64,000 bases of DNA from JAEUJM01 sp041908445 (GTDB taxonomy: Bacteria > Actinomycetota > Acidimicrobiia > Acidimicrobiales > DATDAH01). The stretch spans positions 62,001 to 126,000 of the forward strand of contig JAYRFK010000043.1 of NCBI GenBank assembly GCA_041908445.1, written 5' to 3'. The position numbers and the translations under genes were made by a program. This document shows, piece by piece, positions 9,545 to 17,504 of the stretch (its first letter is position 1; each line of letters starts with the position of its first letter). The notes below the pieces were generated by a model. It had not been told where the DNA came from. It searched no databases and worked only from the letters and a program-made list of their open reading frames with translations.

Positions 9545-10732
9545 ATGAGGCGGGTCGGGGCGGTGCTCGTACTGGTGGCGGCGTGCCTGGTGGGCCTCGG
9601 GGCCGCGAACGGCGCCGGCGCCGCGCCGGCGCAGGCCCCGGCCGAACCGGGGGCCACCGACTGGGCCACGGTGAGCGCCGGCGGCGACCACACCTGCGGG
9701 ATCCGCACGAGCGGCGCGTTGTACTGCTGGGGCCAGGACACCTACGGGCAGCTCGGCGACGGCGGCGCCAACACGGACCAGCCGGCCCCGGTGCAGGTCG
9801 GCGGGGCGACGAACTGGTCGAAGGTGAGCGCCGGGACCTCCCACACCTGTGCGGTCAAGACCAACGGCCGCCTCTTCTGTTGGGGCCGCGACCACGTCGA
9901 GCAGCTGGGCGACGGGTTCGGCACGACCGACCAGACCACCCCCGTGCGGATCGGCTCCGCGGCGAACTGGGTCGCGGTCGACGCCGGTGGGGCCCACACG
10001 TGTGGACGCCGCACCACCGGACGCCTCTTCTGCTGGGGAAGCGACACCGCGGGCCGTCTGGGCGACGATCCCGTCGAGCAGCAACAGCCGTCGCCGGTGG
10101 AGGTCGCCGGCGGCGCCACGGACTGGGCGTCGTTCGACGCCGGCGCAGCCCACAGCTGCGCCATCAAGACCACCGGCCAGCTGTACTGCTGGGGCGGCGA
10201 CAGCTTCCTGCAGCTCGGCGACGGAGACGCCCAGGTCGACCAGTTGGTCCCGGTGCGCGCAGGAGCGAACCGCGCCCGGTGGACCTCGGTCGCCGTCGGC
10301 GACTTCCACACGTGCGCGATCAAGACCAACGGCCGCCTCTACTGCTGGGGGAGCGACGACTACAACCAGCGCGGCGAGGGGCCCACCAACGAGGCCTACG
10401 ACGGCGACCCGGTGCGCATCGGTAGCGCCTCGGACTGGACGGTCGTCGCCGCCGGGCGCGTGCACACCTGCGCCCGGAACACCGCCCGCGAGCTCCACTG
10501 CTGGGGCAACGACGACACCGGCCAGGTCGGCAACGACGCGGGCACCACCGTGCAGCCGGCGCCCGTCGAGGTCGACGGGGCCGCCACCGACTGGGGCAGC
10601 CTGGCGGTCGGGAGGCTCCACACCTGCGCCCGCCGCACGACCGACGCCCTGTACTGCTGGGGCTTCGACGACAGCGGCCAGCTCGGCGACGGCGGCGCCG
10701 ACGCGAACCAGATGGTCCCGGTCCAGATCTGA
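9545..10732 (+). CDS. Secreted RCC1-repeat (seven-bladed propeller) protein
   Basis: 395 residues. A signal peptide (MRRVGAVLVLVAACLVGLGAANGAGA) is followed by seven repeats of about 50 residues, each containing the pattern W..V.AG..HTCA.KT.GRLYCWG.D..GQLGDG....Q..PV. Seven repeats close one beta-propeller. Each blade has two Cys (HTC and CWG), suggesting one disulfide per blade outside the cell. RCC1-like repeats occur in many secreted actinobacterial and myxobacterial proteins of unknown ligand. No enzyme motif is present. Confidence 0.9.
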   Translation: MRRVGAVLVLVAACLVGLGAANGAGAAPAQAPAEPGATDWATVSAGGDHTCGIRTSGALYCWGQDTYGQLGDGGANTDQPAPVQVGGATNWSKVSAGTSHTCAVKTNGRLFCWGRDHVEQLGDGFGTTDQTTPVRIGSAANWVAVDAGGAHTCGRRTTGRLFCWGSDTAGRLGDDPVEQQQPSPVEVAGGATDWASFDAGAAHSCAIKTTGQLYCWGGDSFLQLGDGDAQVDQLVPVRAGANRARWTSVAVGDFHTCAIKTNGRLYCWGSDDYNQRGEGPTNEAYDGDPVRIGSASDWTVVAAGRVHTCARNTARELHCWGNDDTGQVGNDAGTTVQPAPVEVDGAATDWGSLAVGRLHTCARRTTDALYCWGFDDSGQLGDGGADANQMVPVQI

Positions 10733-10791
10733 GCGGACCGGGACGCCGCCGGCGCCCCCGAGGGTCCGGGGTTCCCGTCAGACCCCGTCGG

Positions 10792-10804
10792 TAGGCTGCG
10801 CAGC
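10792..10804 (+). promoter_or_regulatory. -10 box for leaderless methyltransferase start
   Basis: TAGGCT (10792-10797), 7 nt, then ATG at 10805. Confidence 0.5.
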
Positions 10805-12241
10805 ATGGGCACGTCGACGAGCGCCTTCGGGGCGGGAAAGCGCGAGGGGCACGACGCCTCCGACTTCTACGCCCGCTTCACGGCGCCCGACATCTCCGCC
10901 GACGACGAGGTCGCGATCCAGCCCGAGGTCGACCGCATCTGGCGGGGCGACTCGCGCGACATGAGCGCCATCGCGAGCAACTCGGTCGCCCTCGTCGTCA
11001 CCTCGCCCCCCTACTTCGCCGGCAAGGAGTACGAGCTCGCCCTCGGCGAGGGCCACGTGCCCGCCAGCTACCTCGACTACCTCCAGATGCTGGAGGACGT
11101 CTTCGCCGAGTGCGTCCGCACCCTCCAGCCCGGCGGGCGCATCGCGGTCAACGTGGCCAACCTCGGGCGCAAGCCCTACCGGTCGCTGTCGGCCGACGTC
11201 ATCACCATCCTCCAGGACCGCCTCCGCCTGCTCATGCGGGGCGAGGTCATTTGGTGGAAGGGCAAGGGCGCCTCGGGCTCGTGCGCCTGGGGCTCGTTCA
11301 AGAAGCCCAGCAACCCGGTGCTGCGCGACCTCACCGAGCGGGTGATCATCGCCAGCAAGGGCCGCTTCGACCGCGCCGTCAAGGAGCAGGACAGCGACGC
11401 CTTCCCGGTCAACGAGTCGGGTCAGGCCCTGCTGTGGGCCGACGACTTCATGGACATGACCACCGACCTGTGGGAGATCCCCACCGAGAGCGCCCGGCGG
11501 GTCGGCCACCCGGCGCCGTTCCCGGTCGAGTTGCCCAAGCGGGTCATCGAGCTCTACACGTACCCCGGCGACCTCGTGCTCGACCCGTTCATGGGTGCGG
11601 GCAGCACCGCGGTCGCCGCCGTGCGGGTCGGCCGCCACTTCGTCGGCTACGACACCGAGCCCGAGTACGTCGCCCTCGCCGAGGGCCGCATCGCCGAGGA
11701 GCGGGCCCGCGCCGAGCAGTACCGCGGCCCCGTCATCACCCTGCCGCCGGCCCCCGAGGCGGGCAGCGACGACGAAGACCCGATGTCGCGCGCCGTGCGC
11801 GAGGGCAAGAAGGCCAAGGACATCGCCAAGGCGCTGCTGCTCCAGTGCGGCTTCGAGGAGATCCGCAGCGGCGTGAAGGCACCGGGGGGGGTGATCGTCG
11901 ACTTCGCCGCCATCGGGGCCGACGGCCAGGAGTGGTGGTTCGACGTCTCCGGGGCGTTCACCAGCACGCGCCCGGGCCTGCAGCGCACCGACACCCTCTG
12001 GAAGGCCATCGGCCGCGCCTCGGTCGTGCACGCCGCGGTCGACCCCTGGCCCCGCTACGTGCTGCTCACCACCGACGCCCCGCGCCGCAACAGCGCCGGC
12101 GCCAAGGCGCTCGCCGCGGTCACCGGGGTGAACGGCCCGGTCTACGACGTGATCGAGCTGCTCGACCCGGTCGACGGCCAGCGCCTGGCCGACCAGGCCC
12201 GCGGCATCACGTCGCACCCGGCCATCACGGGCAATGCCTGA
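10805..12241 (+). CDS. DNA methyltransferase (beta class) with C-terminal PD-(D/E)XK-like domain
   Basis: 478 residues. The catalytic motif SPPY is at 67-70 and the S-adenosylmethionine motif DPFMGAGST starts at D260. The order IV before I is the beta class, and SPPY is usual for N4-cytosine methylation. Residues about 325-470 form a second domain: a strand with VDFAAIG (D366), then WWFDVSG (D380), then GLQRTDTLWK (K400). This pattern matches the separate protein at 13397-14032, with the same D-to-D spacing of 14 and the same GLxRxDTxxK block. In this domain the E/D-x-K lysine is Ser (D380-V-S). The stop overlaps the next gene by 8 bases. It may be a solitary methylase or half of a restriction-like system. 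Confidence 0.9.
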   Translation: MGTSTSAFGAGKREGHDASDFYARFTAPDISADDEVAIQPEVDRIWRGDSRDMSAIASNSVALVVTSPPYFAGKEYELALGEGHVPASYLDYLQMLEDVFAECVRTLQPGGRIAVNVANLGRKPYRSLSADVITILQDRLRLLMRGEVIWWKGKGASGSCAWGSFKKPSNPVLRDLTERVIIASKGRFDRAVKEQDSDAFPVNESGQALLWADDFMDMTTDLWEIPTESARRVGHPAPFPVELPKRVIELYTYPGDLVLDPFMGAGSTAVAAVRVGRHFVGYDTEPEYVALAEGRIAEERARAEQYRGPVITLPPAPEAGSDDEDPMSRAVREGKKAKDIAKALLLQCGFEEIRSGVKAPGGVIVDFAAIGADGQEWWFDVSGAFTSTRPGLQRTDTLWKAIGRASVVHAAVDPWPRYVLLTTDAPRRNSAGAKALAAVTGVNGPVYDVIELLDPVDGQRLADQARGITSHPAITGNA

Positions 12242-12587
12242 CCCCGAGCTGTTCCCGCAGCGCCACAACCGCATCGCCGTCGGAGTGGTCCACGGCGACG
12301 TGCCCCGGGTCTTCCTCGCCGAGAACGTGGAGGTGCTCGGCCGCCTGCTGGCCCTCGAGGTGGTGGCCCGTACGCCGGCCGCCCGGGTGGGCGACAAGGC
12401 CGACGCCATCCAGGCCGCCCTGCTCGAGGAGCGCTGGGGCGACGCCGTGCTCGAGTGGATGAGCGCCACCGGCAACGTGGTCGACGGCTACGACGACGAG
12501 CACGTCTGGACCGAGGCGCGCCTCGAGCGCAGCTTCGCCGACTTCGAGCTGCGCCTCAGCCCGATCTTCCGCGACCCGACCGGCTGA
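12234..12587 (+). CDS. Hypothetical 117-residue protein coupled to the methyltransferase
   Basis: Family not recognised. The ATG overlaps the methyltransferase stop by 8 bases, so the two are very probably co-translated. The protein is acidic and mixed alpha/beta in appearance: an N-terminal strand region NRIAVGVVHGDVPRVFLAENVE, then a helical part rich in Ala/Glu, and a C-terminal amphipathic helix WTEARLERSFADFELRL. No Cys, no metal motif and no membrane segment are present. Coupling suggests an accessory role to the methyltransferase, which is inference only. Confidence 0.65.
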   Translation: MPDPELFPQRHNRIAVGVVHGDVPRVFLAENVEVLGRLLALEVVARTPAARVGDKADAIQAALLEERWGDAVLEWMSATGNVVDGYDDEHVWTEARLERSFADFELRLSPIFRDPTG

Positions 12588-12631
12588 GTCGCGCCGGCGC
12601 ACGGCCGCCCACCCATCGCGCCCGCGGAACC

Positions 12632-12810
12632 CCTCGTTCCGGGACCACCGTGGGGGCGCTGGTGACGCCAGCGTGGTCCCAGAATGACGGCCACCTCGTT
12701 CTGGGACCACCGTGGGGGCGCTGGTGACGCCAGCGTGGTCCCAGAATGACGGCCACCTCGTTCTGGGACCACCGTTGGGGCGCTGGTGACGCCAGCGTGG
12801 TCCCAGAATG
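12632..12810. repeat. 62-bp hairpin unit in three tandem copies
   Basis: Units start at 12632, 12694 and 12756, exactly 62 bp apart; the third is cut short at 12810. Each unit holds the arms TTCTGGGACCAC and GTGGTCCCAGAA around an inner stem CGCTGG/CCAGCG with a 5-nt loop. Copy 1 has a C in place of T in the left arm (TTCCGGGACC) and copy 3 has GTTGGGG for GTGGGGG. The block sits between two convergent operons and fills most of the gap. It may be a multi-hairpin terminator or a binding array. Confidence 0.9.
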
Positions 12811-12825
12811 GGCGGTGGCGCCGCC

Positions 12826-13404
12826 TCAGCCGGTGGCGCCGAGGGCGGGCCAAGGAGCCACGTCGCTCCACCAGGCGTCGAGGCGGCGGGTGGTGCGCTC
12901 GATGGCGTCGAGGGCGATGCCGAGGTCGTGGGTCGCCAGGCCCGCCTCGCCGAGGTCGAACAGCAGCTTGCCCTTGTAGTGGGTGCCCGCGCCCCGGTCG
13001 AGGGCCCGGGCGTGGCGGGCGCGGCTGGCCACCAGCAGGTCGCCGACCGTCCACAGCACCCAGCGGGCGGTGGGGACGTCGCGCACGAGCAGGAAGGCGT
13101 AGCGGCCGGCGTCGACGATCTTGCGGAGGGCCAGCTCGTCGAGGACGAACAGGTCCTGGGGCGGGACCTCGGGGCGCAGGTCCCGCCACCCCTTCGACAG
13201 CGGCTGGCGCTTGGCCTTGAGCTCGACCTGCACGAGCTGCTCGGTGGCGCTGAGCACCTGGAAGTCGAGGCGGTCGAACGAGGTGGTCGACGCCTTGAGC
13301 AGGGTCAGCGACGGGTGGCCGGCGAGCGCGTGCTCCACCTGGGCCTCGATGCCGTGGCGGCCGTTGAGGTCGACCACCCAGTCCGAGCTGCGGCGCTCAC
13401 GCAT
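12826..13404 (-). CDS. Putative PD-(D/E)XK nuclease
   Basis: 192 residues. The core reads LDFQVLSATEQLVQVELKAK with D47, E61 and K63, a canonical D-x13-E-x-K active-site arrangement of restriction-endonuclease-fold proteins. A helical C-terminal half follows, with KIVDAGRYAFLLVRD and W-rich segments. The start overlaps the stop of the upstream nuclease-like gene by 8 bases, making it the last gene of a three-gene operon (MerR, nuclease-like, this). It converges on the methyltransferase operon. The family name is not known to me, and the nuclease call rests on the motif and spacing. Confidence 0.6.
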   Translation of the reverse strand: MRERRSSDWVVDLNGRHGIEAQVEHALAGHPSLTLLKASTTSFDRLDFQVLSATEQLVQVELKAKRQPLSKGWRDLRPEVPPQDLFVLDELALRKIVDAGRYAFLLVRDVPTARWVLWTVGDLLVASRARHARALDRGAGTHYKGKLLFDLGEAGLATHDLGIALDAIERTTRRLDAWWSDVAPWPALGATG

Positions 13405-14032
13405 CGCCGTCCTCCTCGTCGTCGTCGGTCTCGTCGGCGCCGACGGTGAAGTCGAAGTCGAGCTGGACCTCGCGCCACGGCGCCGGCAGCGGGTCGATGG
13501 GGCCGGGTGGCAGGTCGGCGGTCAGGTAGTGCTGCAGGCGACGGCGACCGGCGAGGTCGCCGACGGTGGCCACCACGTCGAGCAGCGCGTCGTTCAGCTC
13601 GGAGAGCAGGAACGCCGAGCTCGACCCGGGCCGGGGCAGGTGCGAGGTGACGAGCACCAGCGGGTGCGGGCAGCCCCGGTCGGCCAGGCGCATCGCCTTG
13701 AAGCCGAACTTCAGCACGGTGTCCTGGCGGCGCAGGCCCGCCTTCCCGCGGTCGGTGCGGTCCGGGGTGCCCCGGGCGTCGACGAGCAGGCGCCGCCCGT
13801 TGGGGCCCTCGACGAGGAAGTCGAGCGGGTAGCCGTCGACCTTGGGGTACTCCTCCACCACGGTGGCGCCGAGCGACTCGAGCAGCTCGAGCGCCTCGGC
13901 GTCGAACTCCTTGCCGTGCAGGGTGGAGCGGGCCTGGGACTCCGACGCCGGGTCGGCGGGGAGGTCCTCGAAGAGCTCGTCGCCGCCCTCGTCCTCGGAA
14001 CCACCGTCGATGGCGAACAGCTGCGGGGTCAT
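13397..14032 (-). CDS. PD-(D/E)XK-like protein related to the methyltransferase C-terminal domain
   Basis: 211 residues. After an acidic N-terminus, residues 45-125 read as a nuclease-fold core: LDFLVEG (D71), LLVDARG (D85), GLRRQDTVLK (K108). The methyltransferase C-terminus has D366, D380 and K400 in the same order, with identical D-to-D spacing and the same GLxRxDTxxK helix. The usual Lys after the second acid is Arg (D85-A-R87), so activity is uncertain; K108 could substitute from the helix. The tail is very acidic (DETDDDEEDGD). It overlaps the MerR gene by 4 bases (ATGA) and the downstream nuclease gene by 8. Confidence 0.6.
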   Translation of the reverse strand: MTPQLFAIDGGSEDEGGDELFEDLPADPASESQARSTLHGKEFDAEALELLESLGATVVEEYPKVDGYPLDFLVEGPNGRRLLVDARGTPDRTDRGKAGLRRQDTVLKFGFKAMRLADRGCPHPLVLVTSHLPRPGSSSAFLLSELNDALLDVVATVGDLAGRRRLQHYLTADLPPGPIDPLPAPWREVQLDFDFTVGADETDDDEEDGDA

Positions 14033-14559
14033 GCCGTCCGCCTCTCGCTCGGGACCGACGCGGGTGCGGCGGTGGCCGCCGTCGCCTCGGCCGCCGGCGT
14101 GGCGCCTGCCGGGGCGGTGGCGCCGGCCAGACGGGTCCGCACGCCGGCGGGGTTGTAGACCACCCAGGCGCCGGAGGCCTCGACGGCGTCGAGGGCCTCG
14201 CCGGCGGGGACGACCCGCAGGCCGATGGCGTCGGCGTCCTTGGCCCCGACCGGGCCCCAGACGACGCGCACGTCACCGGCGGGCACCTCGCAGCGGGCGA
14301 CGAGCGGGCCCGCCGCCGCCGGGTTCACCTTGGACACCGCCAGGTGGCGCAGCAGGTCGAGGCGGACCACGTCGTCGGCGGAGTAGCGCCGGCGACCCGA
14401 TCGCCCCTCACCCGGGTCGACCGAGGGGGTCACCCAGCCCTGGCGGGCCCAGTGGTCGAGCTGGCGGTAGCTGATGCCGGCCAGGCCGTGGGCGTCGGCG
14501 GCGACGATGCCCGTGGGGTCGTCGGCGCTGATTCCCTGATCGGCGTTCGGTGTAATCAC
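14029..14559 (-). CDS. MerR-family transcriptional regulator heading the nuclease operon
   Basis: About 176 residues. The helix-turn-helix and wing read GISYRQLDHWARQGWVTPS...GRRRYSADDVVRLDLLRHL, as in actinobacterial MerR proteins of the Rv1828/FtsR type. The second half holds an unassigned region followed by an Ala/Thr/Pro-rich tail. An ATG at 14568 lies inside the promoter -10 box, so it cannot be transcribed from that promoter. The GTG at 14559, 7 nt after the box, is taken as a leaderless start. It overlaps the next gene by ATGA. An inverted repeat covering the -10 suggests autoregulation. Confidence 0.85.
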   Translation of the reverse strand: MITPNADQGISADDPTGIVAADAHGLAGISYRQLDHWARQGWVTPSVDPGEGRSGRRRYSADDVVRLDLLRHLAVSKVNPAAAGPLVARCEVPAGDVRVVWGPVGAKDADAIGLRVVPAGEALDAVEASGAWVVYNPAGVRTRLAGATAPAGATPAAEATAATAAPASVPSERRTA

Positions 14560-14572
14560 AGGCGTCATTACA
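14551..14572. promoter_or_regulatory. Inverted repeat, likely MerR operator
   Basis: TGTAATCAC - AGGC - GTCATTACA: 9-base arms with one mismatch around a 4-base spacer. The minus-strand copy of TGTAAT is also the -10 box of the MerR operon, so a bound regulator would sit on the promoter. Confidence 0.65.
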
Positions 14573-14595
14573 CAGGAGGGCTTTCGTGTTGTCAA
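14560..14595 (-). promoter_or_regulatory. Near-consensus sigma-A promoter of the MerR-nuclease operon
   Basis: On the minus strand, TTGACA (14595-14590), a 17-nt spacer, then TGTAAT (14572-14567), then 7 nt to GTG 14559. This is the only promoter noticed in the window with a perfect -35 hexamer at ideal spacing. Confidence 0.75.
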
Positions 14596-14711
14596 CGATG
14601 GAAGCCGGGTTTTCTCGGATTTCTTCCGCCACGATGTCGAGAACACGCCGGCGGCCCCGTCATGGGGATGTCACCGGCCACCCGGGCCGGCCCACCGAGG
14701 AGACGACGCAC

Positions 14712-15119
14712 ATGGCCAAGTACCTGCTGCTCAAGCACTACCGAGGGGCCCCCGCCCCGGTGAACGACGTCCCGATGGACCAGTGGCGGCCCGAGGAGGT
14801 CGACGCCCACATCAGGTTCATGCAGGACTTCGGCGCCCGCCTCGAGGAGAGCGGCGAGCTCGTCGGCGCCGAAGGCCTCGCCCCCGAGGGGATGTGGGTC
14901 CGCTACGACGGCGAAGGCAAGCCGCCGGTGACCGACGGCCCGTTCGCCGAGACCAAGGACCTCATCGCCGGCTGGATGATCGTCGACGTGGACAGCGAGG
15001 CCCGGGCCATCGAGCTCGCCGGTGAGCTGTCGGCGGCCCCTGGCGCCAACGGCGAGCCCATCCACGAGTGGCTCGAGGTGCGGCCCTTCCTGGCCATGCC
15101 GCCGGCCGTCACCGACTAG
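14712..15119 (+). CDS. YCII/DGPF-domain protein
   Basis: 135 residues. The diagnostic segment VTDGPFAETKDLIAGWMIVDVDS and the N-terminal KYLLLKHYRG are those of the DGPF (YCII-related) family, small ferredoxin-fold proteins. Genes of this family are regularly found beside ECF42 sigma factors, as here: the sigma gene follows after 15 bases. The start at 14712 has GAGGAG about 11 nt upstream. An earlier in-frame ATG at 14598 is rejected because it would add an unrelated basic tail and lacks support. The biochemical role of the DGPF partner is unknown. Confidence 0.9.
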   Translation: MAKYLLLKHYRGAPAPVNDVPMDQWRPEEVDAHIRFMQDFGARLEESGELVGAEGLAPEGMWVRYDGEGKPPVTDGPFAETKDLIAGWMIVDVDSEARAIELAGELSAAPGANGEPIHEWLEVRPFLAMPPAVTD

Positions 15120-15134
15120 GCGGGTCGACCGCAC

Positions 15135-16304
15135 GTGGACGACGCCGAGCTGCGCTCGCTCGTCCCGCGGGTCCTGGGCGTCCTCGTCCGTCGCGGCGCC
15201 GACTTCGCGACGGCCGAGGACGCGGTCCAGGAGGCCCTCGTCCGGGCTCTCACCACCTGGGACGACGACCCGCCCGACTCCCCGGCGGCGTGGCTCACCA
15301 CCGTGGCGTGGCGGGCGTTCCTCGACCTCACCCGGTCCGACGCCGCCCGTCGCGACCGGGAGGCCCGGGTCGACGCCGAGCCGCCCGCCGGCGAGGTTCC
15401 CAGCGCCGACGACACGCTGCACCTCTACTTCCTCTGCGCCCACCCCGCCCTGACGCCGTCGTCCGCGGTGGCGCTCACGCTGCGGGCGGTGGGTGGCCTC
15501 ACCACCCGCCAGATCGCCGACGCCTACCTCGTGCCCGAGGCGACCATGGCGCAGCGCATCAGCCGGGCCAAGCGCACCGTCGCCCGTGACGGCGTGGGCG
15601 GCGGCGGTCCCGGGGCAGGCGCCCCCGGCGACGTGGGCACGGTCATGCGGGTGCTCTACCTCGTGTTCAACGAGGGCTACTCCGGCGACGTCGACCTCGC
15701 CGCCGAGGCCATCCGCCTCACCCGCCAGCTCGCCGCCCTCGTCGACGATCCCGAGGTGCAGGGCCTTCTCGCCCTCATGTTGCTCCACCACGCCCGGCGG
15801 GCCAGCCGCACCGGCGCCGACGGCCGCCTCGTCCCCCTGGCCGAGCAGGACCGCGCCGTCTGGGACACCGGCCTCATCGCCGAGGGCGTCGCGGTCCTCC
15901 AGGCCGCCCTGGCCCGCGACCGGCTGGGCGAGTACCAGGCCCAGGCCGCCATCGCCGCCCTGCACGCCGACGCGCGGTCGGTCGGCGAGACCGACTGGGT
16001 CCAGATCGTCGAGTGGTACGACGAGCTCCTGGCGATCGCCGACACGCCGATCGTCCGCCTCAACCGGGTCGTCGCCGTGGGGGAGGCCGACGGTGCTCCC
16101 GCCGGCCTCGCCGCGCTGGCCACCGTCCCTGACGGCGTGCCCCGGCGCGAGGCCGTCGCCGCCCACCTCCACGAGCGCAACGGCGACCTCGCCCTCGCCG
16201 CCCGCCTCTACGCCGACGCCGCCCGCCTCGCCCCCAACCAGGCCGAGCGCGACCACCAGACCCGCCAGGCGGCGCGGGTCAACGAGTCCCTGCGGCGGCG
16301 CTGA
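15135..16304 (+). CDS. ECF42-type RNA polymerase sigma factor with C-terminal TPR-like domain
   Basis: 389 residues, about twice the size of a plain ECF sigma factor. Sigma-2: FATAEDAVQEALVRAL and WLTTVAWRAFLDLTRSDAARRD (residues about 25-75). Sigma-4: GGLTTRQIADAYLVPEATMAQRISRAKR (about 117-145). The rest is the long helical extension (VMRVLYLVFNEGYSGD... through ERDHQTRQAARVNESLRR) that marks ECF42 and replaces an anti-sigma factor. The linked DGPF protein upstream is the usual partner. The GTG start has no clear ribosome site, so it may be coupled to the DGPF gene. The stop is 9 bases from the stop of the convergent protease. Confidence 0.93.
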   Translation: MDDAELRSLVPRVLGVLVRRGADFATAEDAVQEALVRALTTWDDDPPDSPAAWLTTVAWRAFLDLTRSDAARRDREARVDAEPPAGEVPSADDTLHLYFLCAHPALTPSSAVALTLRAVGGLTTRQIADAYLVPEATMAQRISRAKRTVARDGVGGGGPGAGAPGDVGTVMRVLYLVFNEGYSGDVDLAAEAIRLTRQLAALVDDPEVQGLLALMLLHHARRASRTGADGRLVPLAEQDRAVWDTGLIAEGVAVLQAALARDRLGEYQAQAAIAALHADARSVGETDWVQIVEWYDELLAIADTPIVRLNRVVAVGEADGAPAGLAALATVPDGVPRREAVAAHLHERNGDLALAARLYADAARLAPNQAERDHQTRQAARVNESLRRR

Positions 16305-16313
16305 CCCGTCGGT

Positions 16314-17504
16314 TCAGGGGATCGGGTAGGGCTGGATGGTGACGTAACGGACCCGCGGGGCACTGGTGCCGACCGCGTTCGTCGCCGTCACCTTCACGGC
16401 GTAGCGGCGACCGACCTGCAACGGGCCGTCGACCAGCTCGATGTCCACGTGCCGCACCTGCCCGCCGGCGCCGGCGATCCCGAGGCCGCCCGTCGGGATC
16501 GTCGTACCGTATCCGGTGATGGCGGTCCCGCCGTCGAACGCGGGCGGCCGCCACGCCACCCGCAGGACGCTCCCCCGCTGGGTGATCGTGACGCGACGGG
16601 GCGGGTCGGGCACCTCGTCGGGGTCGAGGTAGCGCCCCAGGAACGCCGCGTTCGCCGCGACCCGCGAGTAGAGGTTCGGCCGCTCGACCGAGCCACAGCC
16701 GTCGCCGCCGAGCACCACGCCGACCTGCAGCGGCTCGCCGCCGTTGTCGACGACGAGCGGCCCGCCGCTGTCGCCGTAGCACGCGCTGGCACCCCCGTTC
16801 GCGAGGTCGCCGGCGCACAGGTTGCGGGTGGCGGTGAAGTCGGTCCCGTAGGCGGCCCGGCAGTCGGCGTTGGCCACGACGGGGAGGGTCGCCTCGCGCA
16901 GGACGGTGGGCGGGGCGGCGAGGACGTCCTCGGTGGCGCCCCAACCGGTGACCGTGGCCGGTGTCCCCGGCGGGTACAGGCCGAGCTGGCCGGGGACCGC
17001 CAAGTCGACGGGTTCGGCACCCGGGCCGGCGCTGTCGGCCAGTTCCAGGATGGCCACGTCGGGCCTGAAGACGTTGAACGTCGCCGAGGGACTCACCACG
17101 ATGTCCGGGTCGACGCGCACGCGCCGGACCGCCAGGTGGTCACCGCCACCGTGCGCACCGAGGTCGGTCGTGCCCGCGATCACCTCGATGGCGGAGGCCG
17201 GGACCGTGACGGGCTGGAGCCGCCCATCAGGGGTGCGCCGGATGTCCCAGACGACGCAGTGGGCCGCGGTCAGGACCGTGTCGGGCGAGATCAGCGAGCC
17301 CCCGCAGAACTGCCCGCGGATGGGGATGCCGGGCGCGTCGGGGAACACGAGGGCGACCTGGTAGGGGAACTCCCCGGGATCGGCGGGCGTGCCGCCCACG
17401 ACCTCCGGCGGCGCCTCGCCCGCCTCCTGGGCCTGCGCCGGCGCCACGCCGGCGAGCAGCACGGCGAGGCCGGCCAGGATCAGTGCTGTCCGCAGTCGTC
17501 GCAT
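16314..17504 (-). CDS. Secreted trypsin-like serine protease with C-terminal FN3-like domain
   Basis: 396 residues. A signal peptide (1-25, ending AQAQA-like) and a short propeptide lead to VVGGTPADPGEFPYQV, the activation-type N-terminus. The catalytic triad is seen as LTAAHC (H82), DVAILEL (Asp) and CYGDSGGPLV (Ser). Cysteine pairs of the chymotrypsin fold are present (CGGSL...AAHC, NLCAGD...CYGDSGG). The last 100 residues (PDPPRRVTITQRGSVLRVAWRPPAFDGGTAITGY...) look like a fibronectin type III domain. The minus-strand sequence AGGGAGG a few bases before ATG 17504 is a good ribosome site. It is a different subtype from the three proteases at 56-63.6 kb. Confidence 0.92.
   Translation of the reverse strand: MRRLRTALILAGLAVLLAGVAPAQAQEAGEAPPEVVGGTPADPGEFPYQVALVFPDAPGIPIRGQFCGGSLISPDTVLTAAHCVVWDIRRTPDGRLQPVTVPASAIEVIAGTTDLGAHGGGDHLAVRRVRVDPDIVVSPSATFNVFRPDVAILELADSAGPGAEPVDLAVPGQLGLYPPGTPATVTGWGATEDVLAAPPTVLREATLPVVANADCRAAYGTDFTATRNLCAGDLANGGASACYGDSGGPLVVDNGGEPLQVGVVLGGDGCGSVERPNLYSRVAANAAFLGRYLDPDEVPDPPRRVTITQRGSVLRVAWRPPAFDGGTAITGYGTTIPTGGLGIAGAGGQVRHVDIELVDGPLQVGRRYAVKVTATNAVGTSAPRVRYVTIQPYPIP

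Noticed and set aside
10805..12241. Orphan N6-adenine methylase (CcrM type)
   Set aside because: The SPPY motif favours N4-cytosine and the C-terminal domain is unlike CcrM; the call is left open as beta class.
12632..12810. CRISPR array
   Set aside because: Three 62-bp units follow each other with no unique spacers, and there are no cas genes nearby.
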